A stretch of 64,000 nucleotides of DNA, from assembly GCF_003573695.1 (NCBI RefSeq), contig NC_039362.1, positions 175,097,690 through 175,161,689 of the forward strand, read 5' to 3'. Under the pieces are notes generated by a model. It was not told the DNA's origin. It worked only from the letters and a program-made list of their open reading frames with translations, and did no database searches. Made by a program: the position numbers and the translations under genes. Positions 33,966 through 45,885 of this stretch are shown in pieces; positions within the stretch are counted from its first letter, which is position 1; every line of letters starts with the position of its first letter. This stretch comes from Papaver somniferum (taxonomy: Eukaryota > Streptophyta > Magnoliopsida > Ranunculales > Papaveraceae).

Positions 33966-35850
33966 TGGTAGGCTTGGAAATGTGTGTAAAATAAGAGAAT
34001 AAGAAGCCTACATGGTTATACCGCAAGTGCACGGTGTCGGTTGTAGCTTGTGAAAATACGGGTCGAATCCACAGGGACTAGGTTGTGAGTTGAAGTTTCC
34101 TAAGCTAATTCTCTGAGCAGTGATCTAATGAAGCAAAGAGTGACAATGGAAAATGACAGTTACAATGGAAATGAGCCAAAGGCAGTGAAGTATAGAATTT
34201 AGAAGCAAACAGTGAAGCAAGAATTTGGAAACAAATGTAAACAAAATACCAAGGTCTTTTAATCCACCTCCAACTCACACTGATTATTCATCACTGATAG
34301 TAACTTTGTTTTTCTATAACCACTAGCAAGAGGGATGTCAATCCTCTATATAACAAGGGTCATTTTGATATGAAATCTCCTATCACAACTAAGGTACTCC
34401 TCCTAAGCATTAATTGTCTAGCTTAAGCATAATTAATCAAAAGAACAATATATAAAATTAAGCATGAGTTGCAGTTCAGCAACACTAGATGATTCTAACT
34501 ACAATGGATGCCTGACATCCAATGTGAAAGGCTAGTGTTGAAGCCCTAAGATGGAGTTTCACTATGAGCATTTAAACACATCATGGCTACTGACAAGAGC
34601 ATGAATAACAAATGTTAAGCTAGGGTTTCATCTAAACCCTGGCAAATTAAACTAGAACATGTTTAACACATTAAATAACTGGAATTTAAACATTGAACAT
34701 TAACAGAGCATTGATAGAACAAATCAAAACAGCACAGTTGAGGCACTGGCTAGTCCAGTCCTCTTGGGTGAAACTCTGGCTAGCCCAGGCATATCTTTTA
34801 CACACACCTACAACATCTATTTATAGTTACAAGCACTCAATTAGGGTTACAATAATTTTCCCCCAAATTAGAGAAATTAGGGTTACTGATTTACCTAATT
34901 TGATGGAATGATAACTACTCCATGCGTCGACCCATTCTTCTTCTGACTCTCCTGCTCCTCTCCATGCCTTCCAATTGCTTTTCTAACTCGACCTAATTCG
35001 TCAATTTCTCTCCTAGGGTTTCAGAGAAAGAAAAGAAGAGAGATTGATGAAATAGATAGGTAGAGAGGTAGGGAAATGATGGGAAAGGAGATGGGTTGTA
35101 GTTGGTTTGGTTGTGGAGTGGTTGAGAAAGGTGGTGGAGGTGATGATGGTTCTGCAGACGGGGGTGATGGAGGTGAAGTCTATGGAGAAGAAGGAGGGGA
35201 GTGTTTGGTTTGGGTATAGATATTTAATGCTCGGGTGTTGGGAGGTTGCAACAAATTGGATGAACAGCGAGGATGAGTCGTGGTATGTGGAGATGATGGA
35301 TCGATCTAACGACGAGATAGAAGGAAGCGAGGAGCGACCGTTGGATGCAGAAGTATAACGAAACTGACGGCTCAAGATGGAGTTAGGTGTTATAGTGTTT
35401 GACAAGAGCTTCAGATTTTGATGCACTATGATGAAGCCACCGTAGGATGCTGAGATGATCCAATCTGACGGCTGAAGATGAAGGCGGGCATGGATATTGG
35501 AAATGGGTTTGGGTAAGGGTTTTGGGCCTTGAGTATGCCAAACCCATATCTTATTTAAGAACAATTCTTCCTCTTCAAGACAAGTTCTAGCCTTTTGGTC
35601 TTGCGCACAACATTCTTCGCGGCTTCCTTGTGTGATTCCTCTTGGCTTCCACCACTTTTCTGATCTTTTTGCTCCGTGAGTTAACCAGGCTTTATTTAGT
35701 ACCTAAAAATGCAAAATTAATTAAGAAAAGTATTTATTCTTGAAAACAACGAAAACATAGAATATGGGATAAAATGGAGCATTAGTGCACAAATGATGAG
35801 TTAAATGCCAATAAAAAGGTGCAAATATATACAATATTTGGCACTCATCG
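33966..35850 (-). repeat. Element C 5' LTR (1885 bp)
   Basis: Sense start at 35850 (TGATGAGTGCC with its first base mutated), end at 33966 (CCTACCA). The TATA box is at 34818-34825. It is followed outside by AGTAC, the right TSD. Confidence 0.88.
34818..34825 (-). promoter_or_regulatory. TATA box, element C 5' LTR
   Basis: The complement reads TATAAATA and is the promoter candidate for the C transcript. Confidence 0.6.
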
Positions 35851-36708
35851 AGTACCCTGATGCGAAATTCCAATTGATGTACACGATTTTGCACTCAAGC
35901 ATACTAAAATTCATATAAAGTGACAGAGCTCTACTCAGATAATTTCTGGACATCATAAACCGGAGTCAACCAATCACATGGATAGATTAAGAAGATGGAT
36001 GTAGAGAAAAACGTAGATGATGTTGACTAAGGTGAACCTATCCTGATGGACTGAGATACTGGTCTGGACTAATATCAACACACTGGAAAATACAAGGGAA
36101 CCAGTGGTCGATAATCCTAACTCTAGGTCAACTCACTGGCAAATACAAGGGTACCAGTGGTCGACTTTATTATATTTATTATGGTTGGTCTGGTGGTCTG
36201 GTCTCAATTTTATTTTATTTTTGTATCTCAGTCACTCTATTTCACCCTAGTAATGGTAAAAAGAAAAAAAAAGTGATCAGGATTCTTTCGATGTTTCCAT
36301 CACCAGGATATGGCGAAAATACCATGTTTTCTTTTCTAACACCTGAGCTCTGTGCTTTTATGAATAGACTCTTCTAGATGTTTCCATCTAATCAGATTGG
36401 TTCCTCAACTCCTACAACCAAAATGTTCCCATCCACTTAGATTGGTTAGTGCAATCCTTAATAGGAATAAATTTCTAAGCTCTGGAGTTTATTTATTGCA
36501 ACTAAAAAGTTTCTCCCGTAGCCCAAACTTAAATCTAACATTGTCCTCAATGTTCTAAAGATAAAATTAAAAGCATATGAACAAGGAGAAACTGTTACCA
36601 TTTGAAGCAAAAGAGTTAAGGAAAGATATTACCGTGTTGCATGAGATTGGGTTACCTCCCAAGAAGTGATAAGTTTAAAGTCTTCAGCCAGACATCAGAA
36701 GGAATTAG
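35851..36708 (-). other. Element A 3' non-coding part
   Basis: AGTAC (35851-35855) is the right TSD of C; the rest is element A. Two copies of a CACTGG-AAATACAAGGG-ACCAGTGGTCGA repeat lie at about 36080-36110 and 36126-36160. A GAGGACAATGTT...AAGTTTGGGC block (complement) lies at 36515-36560. No gene was seen. Confidence 0.6.
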
Positions 36709-38320
36709 TTACCTCATAGAATCATATAGAAGTAGCCGGAATAACTGTGGGTCTTCTGAATCAAAAAGTGCTAACCACAAGAAGAGGAAACTACAACAGA
36801 CCAAGAAGATACCAAACATACCCTTGTTTAAGACAACTATATCTAGTTCAGGTTCAGGCTCTATAAAAGGGTCTAGATAAAATATGTTCATGGATTGCAT
36901 TTCTTCATAGCTAAGATCCGATTCAGGTATTAGAGTCTGGAAAAACTCAACTAAGAACTTAGAAGCACATAACAACAACCTGAATAATTGGGGATCCTCT
37001 AAGTCAATCAGATTTGACTTACAAAGTTGACCATAATAATGGTCATTCTTAAGAAAATGTGTCGACCCTAATATCCTAAAGTAATTAGGTTTAGTCTGAA
37101 AACTTAATAATTGACACATCTGAAACTTATACGTTCCCACAATTGGTTGAAAATTTTTTGGTGGGAAAAAAAAGTCAATCTTGGTATCATAGCCTAGGTT
37201 AACCACATCAACCAGAGGATGGGTTTCTAACAACTGAACTTCTTCCTGAACGTTATTAGGTTCGGGAGAACTAATATGACGGTAATATGGCATAATGGTT
37301 GAGGCACAAATATCAAGTCCCAAGTGAGGGACCTTTCTAAGAGTTAAATCACATGGATAATGATAATCACCCCCAAACTTAGAGTTTTCAGTGTCTCTAG
37401 AAAGACTAGTCACAACTTCCCTAATTTCAAGGTCATTAGATTCCTGAAAAAATGGTCAATTGATTTTTCTAAGTCTGGTTCATCCTCACTCATCTCTACG
37501 AGTTCATTTTCTTTGTCTAAGACTAATGTTTCTAAATCGCTAGACTGTAAAACAATATTCTCAAAAGAAACTCGTTCCTCTAAACCATTATTAGCATCGT
37601 AATCAAAAGGAAATACTACATCGTCTAAAACGGGGGTATCTCTAGTCAAATCCTCGTCCTTTTGAATAGGTGAATAATTATTAAAATTATTTGGATTTGA
37701 ACTAGAAATAATATTATCATTAAAGAGCTCATTGGGAGTAACAAATTCCTCATCACTATGCCTATATATTTTAGATTCTTCATCAATACTATCCGTATCA
37801 CAGTCCTCATTATAATAACATGAAAAGGGTCGAACCTCATCAAACAAGTAGTGTTACCAATTCTAACCTCGTCATCTTGATTATGTGAATAAAAACTTTC
37901 ATTATTTTCAAGGGTGGTATTGGAAACACTATATTGAAACTTAAGACTATCTTGAGCAAATCTTTCCATAATCCTATTTGTACTTTCAGTAAATTGCTTG
38001 AGGGAATCCTCTAGAGACATCTTAGTTGTTTGCTCTACGAACTCTTCTGGAAGCGGAATATTATAAGTCCCTTTCATAAATAACTTCTGTGTTGAATCAT
38101 TAAAACTCTTGAGAGACTTTTCTAAAGAAATAGGAGGATTATTTTGCTCGTATAACCCGTGCGCATGTGGATAGTAATTGGCCTCACCATGGTATGACCC
38201 GTAACCTTCAAAAGTTTCATGTTTCCAATCACTATTCACACTATGGTCATAAAAAGGATAATGTCCAAGCTGCTCAGTCGGATACTCATTGTATTGGCTA
38301 TTATAATACCAGTTCGACAT
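36709..38320 (-). pseudogene. Element A acidic LGL-CAS/DPQLFRLL protein, two frameshifts
   Basis: Three overlapping minus-strand frames in order: 38320-37646, 37847-37410 and 37413-36709. The first starts MSNWYYNSQYN, is Tyr/Asn/His-rich and has a helical Leu/Ser part (SLEDSLKQFTESTNRIMERF). The second is strongly acidic. The third has LRKVPHLGLDICAS and ends with a hydrophobic run (FLVCCSFLFLWLALF) followed by EDPQLFRLLLYD; a DPQLFRLLLCASKF block also occurs earlier. The order acidic region, LGL-CAS block, hydrophobic segment, DPQLFRLL matches the C and B-III proteins, so all three are one family. No zinc knuckle was found in A. The function is unknown. Confidence 0.6.
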
Positions 38321-39398
38321 CCTACCCGCAAGGGAATTCTAAACAAACACAAAGAAGGATGACTCGACCACAACAAGCCTATTTTATCTAGCAAACAAAA
38401 AGCATGATGGCTCCACTTAGATTGTTTCTAGACCAGTTTCTATTCCTTCGAAAGGGAATTCGTTATAATTTAAGCAAACCCCTCTGGAATCAATCCGAGT
38501 CAAATAAGTTGAATAGAGGCGAGGGAAGCTGCGTGGAGATTTGATACCCAAGGCCTCACCGTATTACAAGGCGGCGCAGTCACGCATTCAACTCACAGAA
38601 ACCATCATGAACTTCGAAGTATGCTTAAAATAGTAACCAATATTTTTCGAATGACTTTCCTATTAAGCTCGTTACCCTATCGGTCTCGTTCTAGTCAAAA
38701 TTTTAGGCTTAGGTTCGCGTTTGGTTTCGTTTTCCTAAGGCGGGCAAGAAGAGAACGGTGATGAAATCCGAATCCTTATCTTGTATGGCCAGGCCTTGCC
38801 CTTTACTAGGAAATTAAAACAACCGTATTCGATTCTTCAACATATATCCATACAAAATCATCTAGTAAATCCGCTGACAGGGGATTCACGGGTGTTTAAA
38901 ATTCTTACCTCCCGTTCCAGACGGGGGATGAACCGTTGAGATCGACTCGGGCCACGACTCCTATGTCATGTACGAACCCGAAGGGCCGAGGCGATATTGT
39001 AATCGTCGTCCTTCCATGCACACAGTTTATTTAAAACTACCCTTCCGTAGGGTTTTTAAAAATAGAATAAAGTCCAATGTCCAAAAATAAAGTCCAAAAA
39101 GAAAAAAGGTCCAAAAATAAAAGATTACAGAAATAAAAACCTTAATTACAGTTTCTAAAAAAAATAAAATAAAATTATTTACAAAATCTTCTTCTTCACT
39201 CCTTTTGGATTTCTCTTTTCTTTCCTTTTTGGGCTTTGCCTTTCTTTTCAACACTTTCTCCCTTTTCTTTAGCTTAGCTCCAAATCTGAAAGCAAATAAG
39301 AAATACAAAAACGCATAAAAAAGAACAAAAATAATAAAAAGAAAAAGAAAACCTAAAAACAAATCTATAAACAAATCCGCGTCGGCGGCGCCAAAAAT
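38321..39398 (-). other. Element A leader and primer site
   Basis: About 1.08 kb of non-coding leader. The primer site, complement TGGCGCCGCCGACGCGG, lies at 39376-39392 next to the LTR. It matches the tRNA-Asp type of B and C for the first eight bases and then departs. A lysine/phenylalanine-rich ORF across the end (39027-39413) runs into the LTR and is not credible. Confidence 0.7.
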
Positions 39399-40826
39399 TG
39401 ATGGGATTTTCAATTGAGTTGTAATAATAGGTTCGTTGAGGCTTGTGAAAGAAAAAGATTCTAGACTTAATAAAACTTAAAATAAAGAAAACTTAACTCA
39501 AAATTTGATTTCAAGATATGAGAAAATAACCAAGACACTGATTCCACTATTACACATGAATGAATGATGGTAAATAACCGAAAACTCTAATTATCTTTAA
39601 GTCCCTTATTTTCTTAACTCACAAATAATCAGGCAAATTCTCAAAAATTAATTGTATCCCCTAAGCATAGATTATCTAATCAAAGCATAACCTATCTAAT
39701 TGAATCAAAACTAATGAAGAAAATTATGCAAACAATTAAAAACTCTGCAAAAGCAGTGATTGAGTGAATTATAATTAAATATTAGAGAAAATATAATAGT
39801 TACCAAATTATTCATGCGTAAATAGCTTCCTCATTGCCTTGGTTGTGAGAGAATTAGCACATCATCATGTTGGAAACACGCTCGAAATTCATTATTATTG
39901 CTCAAAAATGGTTTACAAATGATGAAAAGGGAGAAATATAATAAAAACCGGGTTTGTAACAGTTATATGTGTTACAAACCAGAACGATACAAAGTATGTG
40001 TCACTGATACTGTAGCAAATAAGTCTGCCTCTGATGTACGACCCTCGACTGTGAGTCGTTATCACTGTAGAAAAACGACTGTCTTTGCTGGTCTGTTCTT
40101 CGTGTTCTTCAGCTATGCAACAGCAGAAATGGTGACTCTCTGCAACTTTCAATTTCTCGCCTCTGAGATGTTCTAAATCCTCCCAATTCTCTCCCCCTCA
40201 AATGTGCTCTCTAGCTCTCTATTTATACACATAAATACACATTACTCAAATATATTCTTCCATAACTCCAAAATCTTCTTCTTTTTAATTAAAAATATCT
40301 TCAGGAATTTTTCCTTCTCTTTATTCTCCATATTTCTTTACTAAACTCATATCTTCTTTAATTCGCAGAATAAAATCCAAGATAAAATCTTCCATGGATA
40401 TCTCTCTTGTTTAATACAAGATAACTTCCCTTTTCTTCAAATTCTTCCTGTTTATAAGGCAAGAAGATATTCCTATCTTAAAGATAATAAATCCTTTACC
40501 GGTGGAACCAAATTTCCCGCAAATATTCTTTTTGAATGTTGAAGATGAAGGGTGCCTCTTATCCTTCTGTTGGGGTGTCGATAGTAATTTGGGTGTTGAG
40601 AACAAATTTGGGTTGCACATAACCGCGGGTTCCCCTTAGCCAAATCTGAGGTCCACTTAGAAAATGTCCTCCGGGGGTGCCTTTAGCAGTTTTTCGAGCC
40701 GATTCTTCCAAAAACGTTTATTTTCCAAAAATACCTACAAACACACAAAACACCAAAATAAGTACAAAATCGAGTACCAACATAGAGAAAATTGAGGACA
40801 ATTTAGACACAAAAATGTGTCTATCA
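39399..40826 (-). repeat. Element A 5' LTR (1428 bp)
   Basis: Sense start TGATAGACACA at 40826, sense end ATCCCATCA at 39399. The TATA box is at 40220-40227 (minus). It contains the ~235-bp segment (about 39945-40180) missing from the 3' LTR. Confidence 0.9.
40220..40227 (-). promoter_or_regulatory. TATA box, element A 5' LTR
   Basis: The complement reads TATAAATA, in the same context as 9706-9713. Confidence 0.6.
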
Positions 40827-40866
40827 TATATTATTCCACCAGTTTGCATATGTCTAAAGTTGTCAG
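40827..40866 (+). pseudogene. Copia pol fragment between two insertions
   Basis: TATAT (40827-40831) is the right TSD of element A, and GTTGTCAG (40859-40866) is the left TSD of the hAT. The bases between continue the copia frame after GILF with HQFAYV, the block where the family usually has HQSAY. Confidence 0.8.
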
Positions 40867-41049
40867 TTGGGGTGCACATATCCTACCCTTACCCGCCACC
40901 CTATCCTACCCGCCAGAATATTTACCCGTATCCTATCCTACCCGCTATTGACAGGTAGGGTGACGGATAAATATTATTTTATCCGCCGTCAAATGGGTAG
41001 GATGACGGATAAAACCCTAGATTATCCTACCCTACCCGCTTACCCGCCT

Positions 41050-42333
41050 CATATATGTAAAAGATCAAATAATCCATGTCCTTTCTTTTGTCTCGTGCCC
41101 ATTGATCCGTTATTTTAAAACAAACAAGGGGTAAAATGTGAACTCCATTTCTTTTGTCAAATCCATCTATATCAGTAACACAGAAGTAAACAATTCTCGT
41201 TTTCTTCCACATCGTTTTCTCCTTCAACCATTTCTTCAATAATTCTCAGATAAATCTTTGAAGTACCCGAAATCAGCCGTGGCTTTGAGACTAATAGCTA
41301 GGGTTTTAGGATGATTCTTGTGAAGCCATAACGCAGAAGCATAAAACCCTTCTTTATCTAATTTACCAGTACCTCTCACACCTCTCAAGTTACATATCAA
41401 ATTCAAAGCTGTTAACGGATCTCGTTTAGAACCCTTTAATCGGTTGATTCAAGGTAAGATCTAACTTCAAAGTTGATTTTGTTTCAATTTCTTTTTTTTG
41501 TGTTAAATTGATTGAAAAATCATAGGGTTTTACGATTTCATGCATGTTGCAGGATACGATATTAGGTAATCTTAATTGATTAGGACAGTTCCAATATATG
41601 ATTGATTAGACATAGTTCCAATCATAGCTAATCTTAATTGAGATTATTAATGTACATTGTTTGATATGAATTTTTTGCAGAAGGGCCAGTGCGGAAACAA
41701 GGTTGTATATGTTCAAATATGGGTAGAATTAAGACTATAAAACTTAGCTTTATTTCTTTCATTACCTTTACTGCAATGTAGTTAGTTTTGTAACTAAGGT
41801 TGAATTTATCACTAGGAATAACCCTATCTCAATATATGAGTTACTTTAGTGTTTCTATTTACACCATCCATGACCTCTTTTGGTATTAGTTTACATTGTG
41901 GATGCTTAAAATGTGAATTAATCAATTTGCTTCTTTTTCCATGTATGATTTTTGGCAGTTCATGAATTATTAATTGCGTTCACTTTGAAGTGGAATGTAC
42001 TGATTTTGTTGTTTGTTCATGTTTGGAATGTCCAACATTGCATTTATCTATGCTAGTATGTTCTGGAATATATGCTTCCGAGTGTAAAGTGTAATCATTA
42101 GGAAACTCACATTTGACGCATGCTCATATCCTTGTAATTGAAATTGCTCATTCCAAGTGTCTGTGTTTGTGATTCTGTATCTTTTTAGAATAGCATAGTT
42201 TGAATGGTACAGGCCCTGCAGGGTGTTATTACTGTACATGGTTTAATATGCATTATCAACTAGAGCAAATTTATTGCAAGTTTTCTATGACAACATCCAT
42301 CTCTATGGACGCAACGGTCGATAACAATTAGTA
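41050..42333 (+). other. hAT 5' part without recognisable coding sequence
   Basis: About 1.3 kb where a BED zinc finger and the first catalytic part of the transposase would be expected. Only short ORFs are seen. TTTCTACAG|GT at 42346 could be an intron acceptor, so part may be intron or untranslated leader; deletion is also possible. Confidence 0.5.
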
Positions 42334-43275
42334 TTGTTTCTACAGGTATTTTATGAAGCAACTGTTGAGTTTTCTGGTTCTACGTATGTCACTTCACATA
42401 CATTTTTGGCAGAAATTTGTGATGTACGTGGAGAGTTAAATCAATGTAAAAAATCTCATTATGATCCTCACTTAAGCCATATGGGTGAGAAGATGTTACT
42501 TACATACAACAAGTATTGGGGTGAGTATAAAAACATGGATCCTTTATTGTTTATTTTTGTGCTTCTTGATCCAAGAGAAAAAGAACGTGGACTGCAAGTA
42601 ATACTAGAAGATTTGATTATGCATGATATTCCTTGGATGAAACAAAGATTGGTAAAAAATTGGTTAGAAAAAGTGAAAGAGGATTTTAATGAATAATTTA
42701 CAGCTTATAAGGCAGAATATGCAGGTGTAGGAAGTGTGTTAGCCTCGTCAGAATCTGTAGTTGAAACTGGTGGTAGTCCTAGTCAAGAGAGCTCTAGTTC
42801 TAGTTCTACGTTACATATAAAGAGAAGATATAAGGCCCATAGAGAAGAACGTAAAACCCAGTTGTCTACAATGGAGGATTTTGACAAATCAGAGGTGGAA
42901 AGATACTTATCGGAATAGATTTACTCACCAACAAAAGACAAGAAAGAAGGTTTAAAGTTTGATATATTGACTTGGTGGAAAAGAAATGCTACAAGGTTTG
43001 ATATTCTGTCACTTATAGCAAGAGACATACTTGTTATTCCCGTCTTTTCAGTTGCAAGTGAATCTGCTTTCAGTACTGGAAAGCGAATACTTGGTCATTT
43101 CCTTAGTTCTTTAAGACCCCTAACTGTGGAAGCATTGATTCTCCTACGGAACTGGTTGAGGACACCGATTGATATGGATCCATCCACACTTGGAGCTGAA
43201 GAGAAAGAGGATGACGTCTTAGAGTCAGGTATGGAACTTTCTTCTATTGATCCTTCTAACTCATTATACTACTAG
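42334..43275 (+). pseudogene. hAT transposase, C-terminal half, two in-frame stops
   Basis: One frame runs through the stretch with TAA at 42694-42696 and TAG at 42916-42918. The first part (ATVEFSGSTYVTSHTF, then YNKYWGEY and LLFIFVLLDPREK) matches the plant hAT RNase-H-fold region (DUF4413-like). A Ser-rich linker and a basic segment (HIKRRYKAHREERK) follow. The last part is the hAT dimerisation domain: LTWWKRNATRFDILSLIARD, VFSVASESAFSTGKRI and RPLTVEALILLRNWL. The BED finger and N-terminal half are absent, so the protein cannot act as a transposase. The domains are known of the Ac/Tam3 family; loss of function is inferred from the stops and truncation. Confidence 0.88.
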
Positions 43276-44365
43276 CTACACAACCAACTTTCCCTGCTCA
43301 TTAATTGTATGTAAATACACTATACTTATGCTACCTACCTCAGTTCATTGAGATTCTCAATAGTTGTTAAGCTACAGAGATAGTGGATACATTAGACGTA
43401 CAAAACTATAGATGCATAGTGATATCTTGAAACATACAGTTGATTGCCTGAGTTCAGAGTGATTAGAGGTACTCCACATTTCTTTTAGTACTTCATGTAA
43501 TACTTCTTTATATAGATGATGGCCAAAGAGCAGGTTTTAGTGCATAAACACTTTTTGCATAATTATGTATCCATTTTATAACTGTCCAAGACTATAATCT
43601 GGAATTAGTTTAAAATTGATACTTGGTCTTTTGTCTACTTGAAGAGCACATATTGATATTCCACGCTTTGTATTTCTATGTGTTTATACTTGCATATAGA
43701 ATCAAAGATCATTCTAAATAAAAGAAATGAATTTTTGATACAATTTATCTGTTATGCAACTGCAACTGATTCCATTAAATTGAACTGATATGTTCTGCAG
43801 ATCTATTTGGTGATCTTAGTGCTTATTCCATCATCGTAGATGATGATTGAAGACGAAGGTCAATATGAAGAGCTTTTGGTGATATACTGTTATATGAAGA
43901 ATAAGGTCACGTGAAGAACATGAAATTGGGCTGGGATTCTCGTCGATTTACTCGTTTCTTGAGACTATAAATGGCTTTGTGCCTAGCAGGAGACTTTTAT
44001 TTGTTCATTTTTCCCTAGTTAGATTTGGCAGTACCATTGGGTACATATTTAGATAGGTTGGATCATATTTGCTCTTTTGTTGCAAGATTTATTTCTTTTG
44101 TTTTTTGGAAGTATTTTCTGTATTTACTGCTGACCGTATACTTTGTTTTCTGTTTTTGGAAGTATTTACTGCTAACCAGAAAGTCCTGAAAAAAAAAACG
44201 GTTATACCCGCCACCCTATCCTACCCGACCCGCCAATTAATGGGTCGGGTAGGATCTTACCCGTTTAATGGCGGGTAGGGTGGCGGGTAAAAAATTTCTT
44301 ACCCGCCAGTTAGTGGGTAGGGTGGCGAAATGGGCCATATCCTACCCACCCTACCCGTTGTGCAC

Positions 44366-45875
44366 TGATAGACACATTTTTGTGTTTAATTTGATCTCAA
44401 TACTATATATTGTTGGCACTCGAGTTTGTACTAATTTTGGTGTTTTATGTGTTTGTAGGCACCTTTGGGAAATAAACATTTTTTTGGAAAATTCGGCTCG
44501 AAAAGTTGGTAAAAGCCCCGGAGGACACGTGTTATTCGGACTCACCGTTGGATAAGGGTCACCCCAGGTCACCCCAACAGGCATATGCTATTCGCACCCC
44601 AGTACAGGATTAGGGGGAGGTCATCTTCTCCATTTGAATTTTGTTTTTGGCGGGAAAATGGAGAACACTTCTGCAGATTTTTGATCGAATTGTTGAACGT
44701 GTTCTAGGGAGATTCAATGGCTTATTTTTGGTAGATAGTTGTGATATGGCCTATTAAACACGTTTTGGGCTTTTGGTTCGATCAAATTTGGCCAGAATTA
44801 GCTGGATGATTCACGGAATGCAAAACAGGGAAACACGGGTTGGACACGGGATTGGGGAAGATTTGAGCGTGTTCTGCTCATGCATGGGGGATTTAGCAAC
44901 ATTGTGGGTCGTGTGTAAACATTTCTAGAGTGACCAGGATGGAAATCTACGCGTGAGAAGCTAAATCAGGGAAGAAAATATTCCCAGAATATTTTTTCAT
45001 CAAACCGAGTTAAGAGAGAATTATATCGAGTTATAGCGAGACTTCTTGATCCTGTGGAGTATATATAGAGTGCTGGGGACTCATAAAAGAGGGGTCGAGA
45101 GTCTGGGGGGCTCAGGAGATCCAGAGAAGAAGAAATTCGAGTTTTCCCAAACTCGGTTTCTGCTGCTGCTGCTGCTGATGAACATGAAGAACACGAAGAA
45201 CGGACCTGCACCAACAGTCATTTTTCTACAGTAATAACGACTCACACCTGTGGGTCGTACATCAGGCAGTCTTATTTGCCACAGCGTTTGCGACACAGCT
45301 GCAGCAGTCTTATTTTGTCACTGAGGGTCGTAGTTCTCTGGTTTTATTGTATTTCTCATATTCTCATCATTTGTAAACCATTTTTGAGCATCAATGAAAT
45401 TCTTTGAGAGGTTTTCCAACATGATGAACGGCTAATTCTCTCGTAACCAAGGCCATGGATGAAGCTATTCACACATGAACAATGGGTAACTATTTCATTT
45501 TCTCTAATATTTAATTATAATTCACTCAATCACTGCTTTGCAGAGTTCTTAAAAGTTTACATAATTTTCTTCACTAGTTGTGATTCAATTAGATAGGTTA
45601 TGCTTTGGTTAGATAATCTATGCTTAAGGGATACAATTAATTTTTGAGAATATGTTTGATTGTTTGTGTATTAAGAAATAAAGGATTAAAAGGATAATTA
45701 GAGTTATGAAATATTTGACATCATTCATGTGTAATAGTGGATTCTAGTGTCTTGGTTACCTCTCGCCCACTTTGTTAATATTTTTGTATATAATTTTATT
45801 AAATCTTTAAATTTAATCTTCACAAGTCCGAGAGTTTGAACCTCATTACTACAATAACAATCAAAAACTTAATCA
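44366..45875 (+). mobile_element. Solo LTR of the element A family
   Basis: A 1510-bp LTR starting TGATAGACACA and ending TTAATCA, flanked by TGCAC at 44361-44365 and 45876-45880. It matches the A LTRs throughout (GGCTCGAAAA near 44495; TGTAAACCATTTTTGAGCA near 45375), with TATATATAG at 45060-45068. There is no internal sequence and no second LTR, so it is a solo LTR left by LTR-LTR recombination. It lies 11 bp from the right end of the hAT, inside that element's terminal inverted repeat. Confidence 0.9.
45235..45259 (+). other. Short hairpin in the solo LTR
   Basis: ACGACTCACA and TGTGGGTCGT pair at 9 of 10 positions, plus a possible G-U, around a 2-base loop. A related palindrome occurs in the element A 5' LTR near 40038-40060. 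It lies downstream of the TATA box, so it would be transcribed. Confidence 0.4.
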
Positions 45876-45885
45876 TGCACCCCTA

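Larger units (their letters stand above)
28039..35850 (-). mobile_element. Element C: non-autonomous LTR retrotransposon, minus strand
   Basis: LTRs of 1884 and 1885 bp (28039-29922 and 33966-35850) start TGATGAGTGCC and end CCTACCA in sense orientation. The primer site is at 33943-33959 and the purine tract at 29923-29937. The TSD is AGTAT on the left and AGTAC on the right, one mismatch, and the outermost LTR base on the right is mutated. The ~4-kb internal region codes for one acidic zinc-knuckle protein with a single stop. No protease, reverse transcriptase or integrase was recognised. It is inserted in element A. Confidence 0.88.
9120..40826 (-). mobile_element. Element A: non-autonomous LTR retrotransposon, minus strand, with nested B array and C
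   Basis: Both LTRs start TGATAGACACA and end ATCA in the element's own orientation. The 5' LTR is at 39399-40826 and the 3' LTR at 9120-10312. A TGGCGCC primer site abuts the 5' LTR and the purine tract AAGTTTGGGGGTATT abuts the 3' LTR. TSD is TATAT. Its own internal sequence is only 10313-10459, 27937-28038 and 35856-39398, about 3.8 kb; the rest is the B array and element C. It encodes one broken acidic protein and no recognisable protease, reverse transcriptase or integrase, so it would need proteins from another element. Confidence 0.88.
40867..45885 (+). mobile_element. hAT DNA transposon, interrupted by a solo LTR
   Basis: Terminal inverted repeats are TTGGGGTGCACA on the left and, once the solo LTR is removed, TAGGGGTGCACA (complement) on the right. 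The perfect 8-bp TSD GTTGTCAG lies at 40859-40866 and 45886-45893. Without the solo LTR it is about 3.5 kb. Both ends carry arrays of the subterminal motif TACCCGCC / GGCGGGTA (40885-41050 and 44205-44355), as many hAT elements do. Inside is a transposase remnant lacking its N-terminal part. TIR start, TSD length and transposase type all agree on hAT. Confidence 0.92.

Noticed and set aside
39027..39413. 128-codon Lys/Phe-rich minus-strand ORF
   Set aside because: It starts in the LTR, crosses the primer site and is compositionally driven; no domain and no support.
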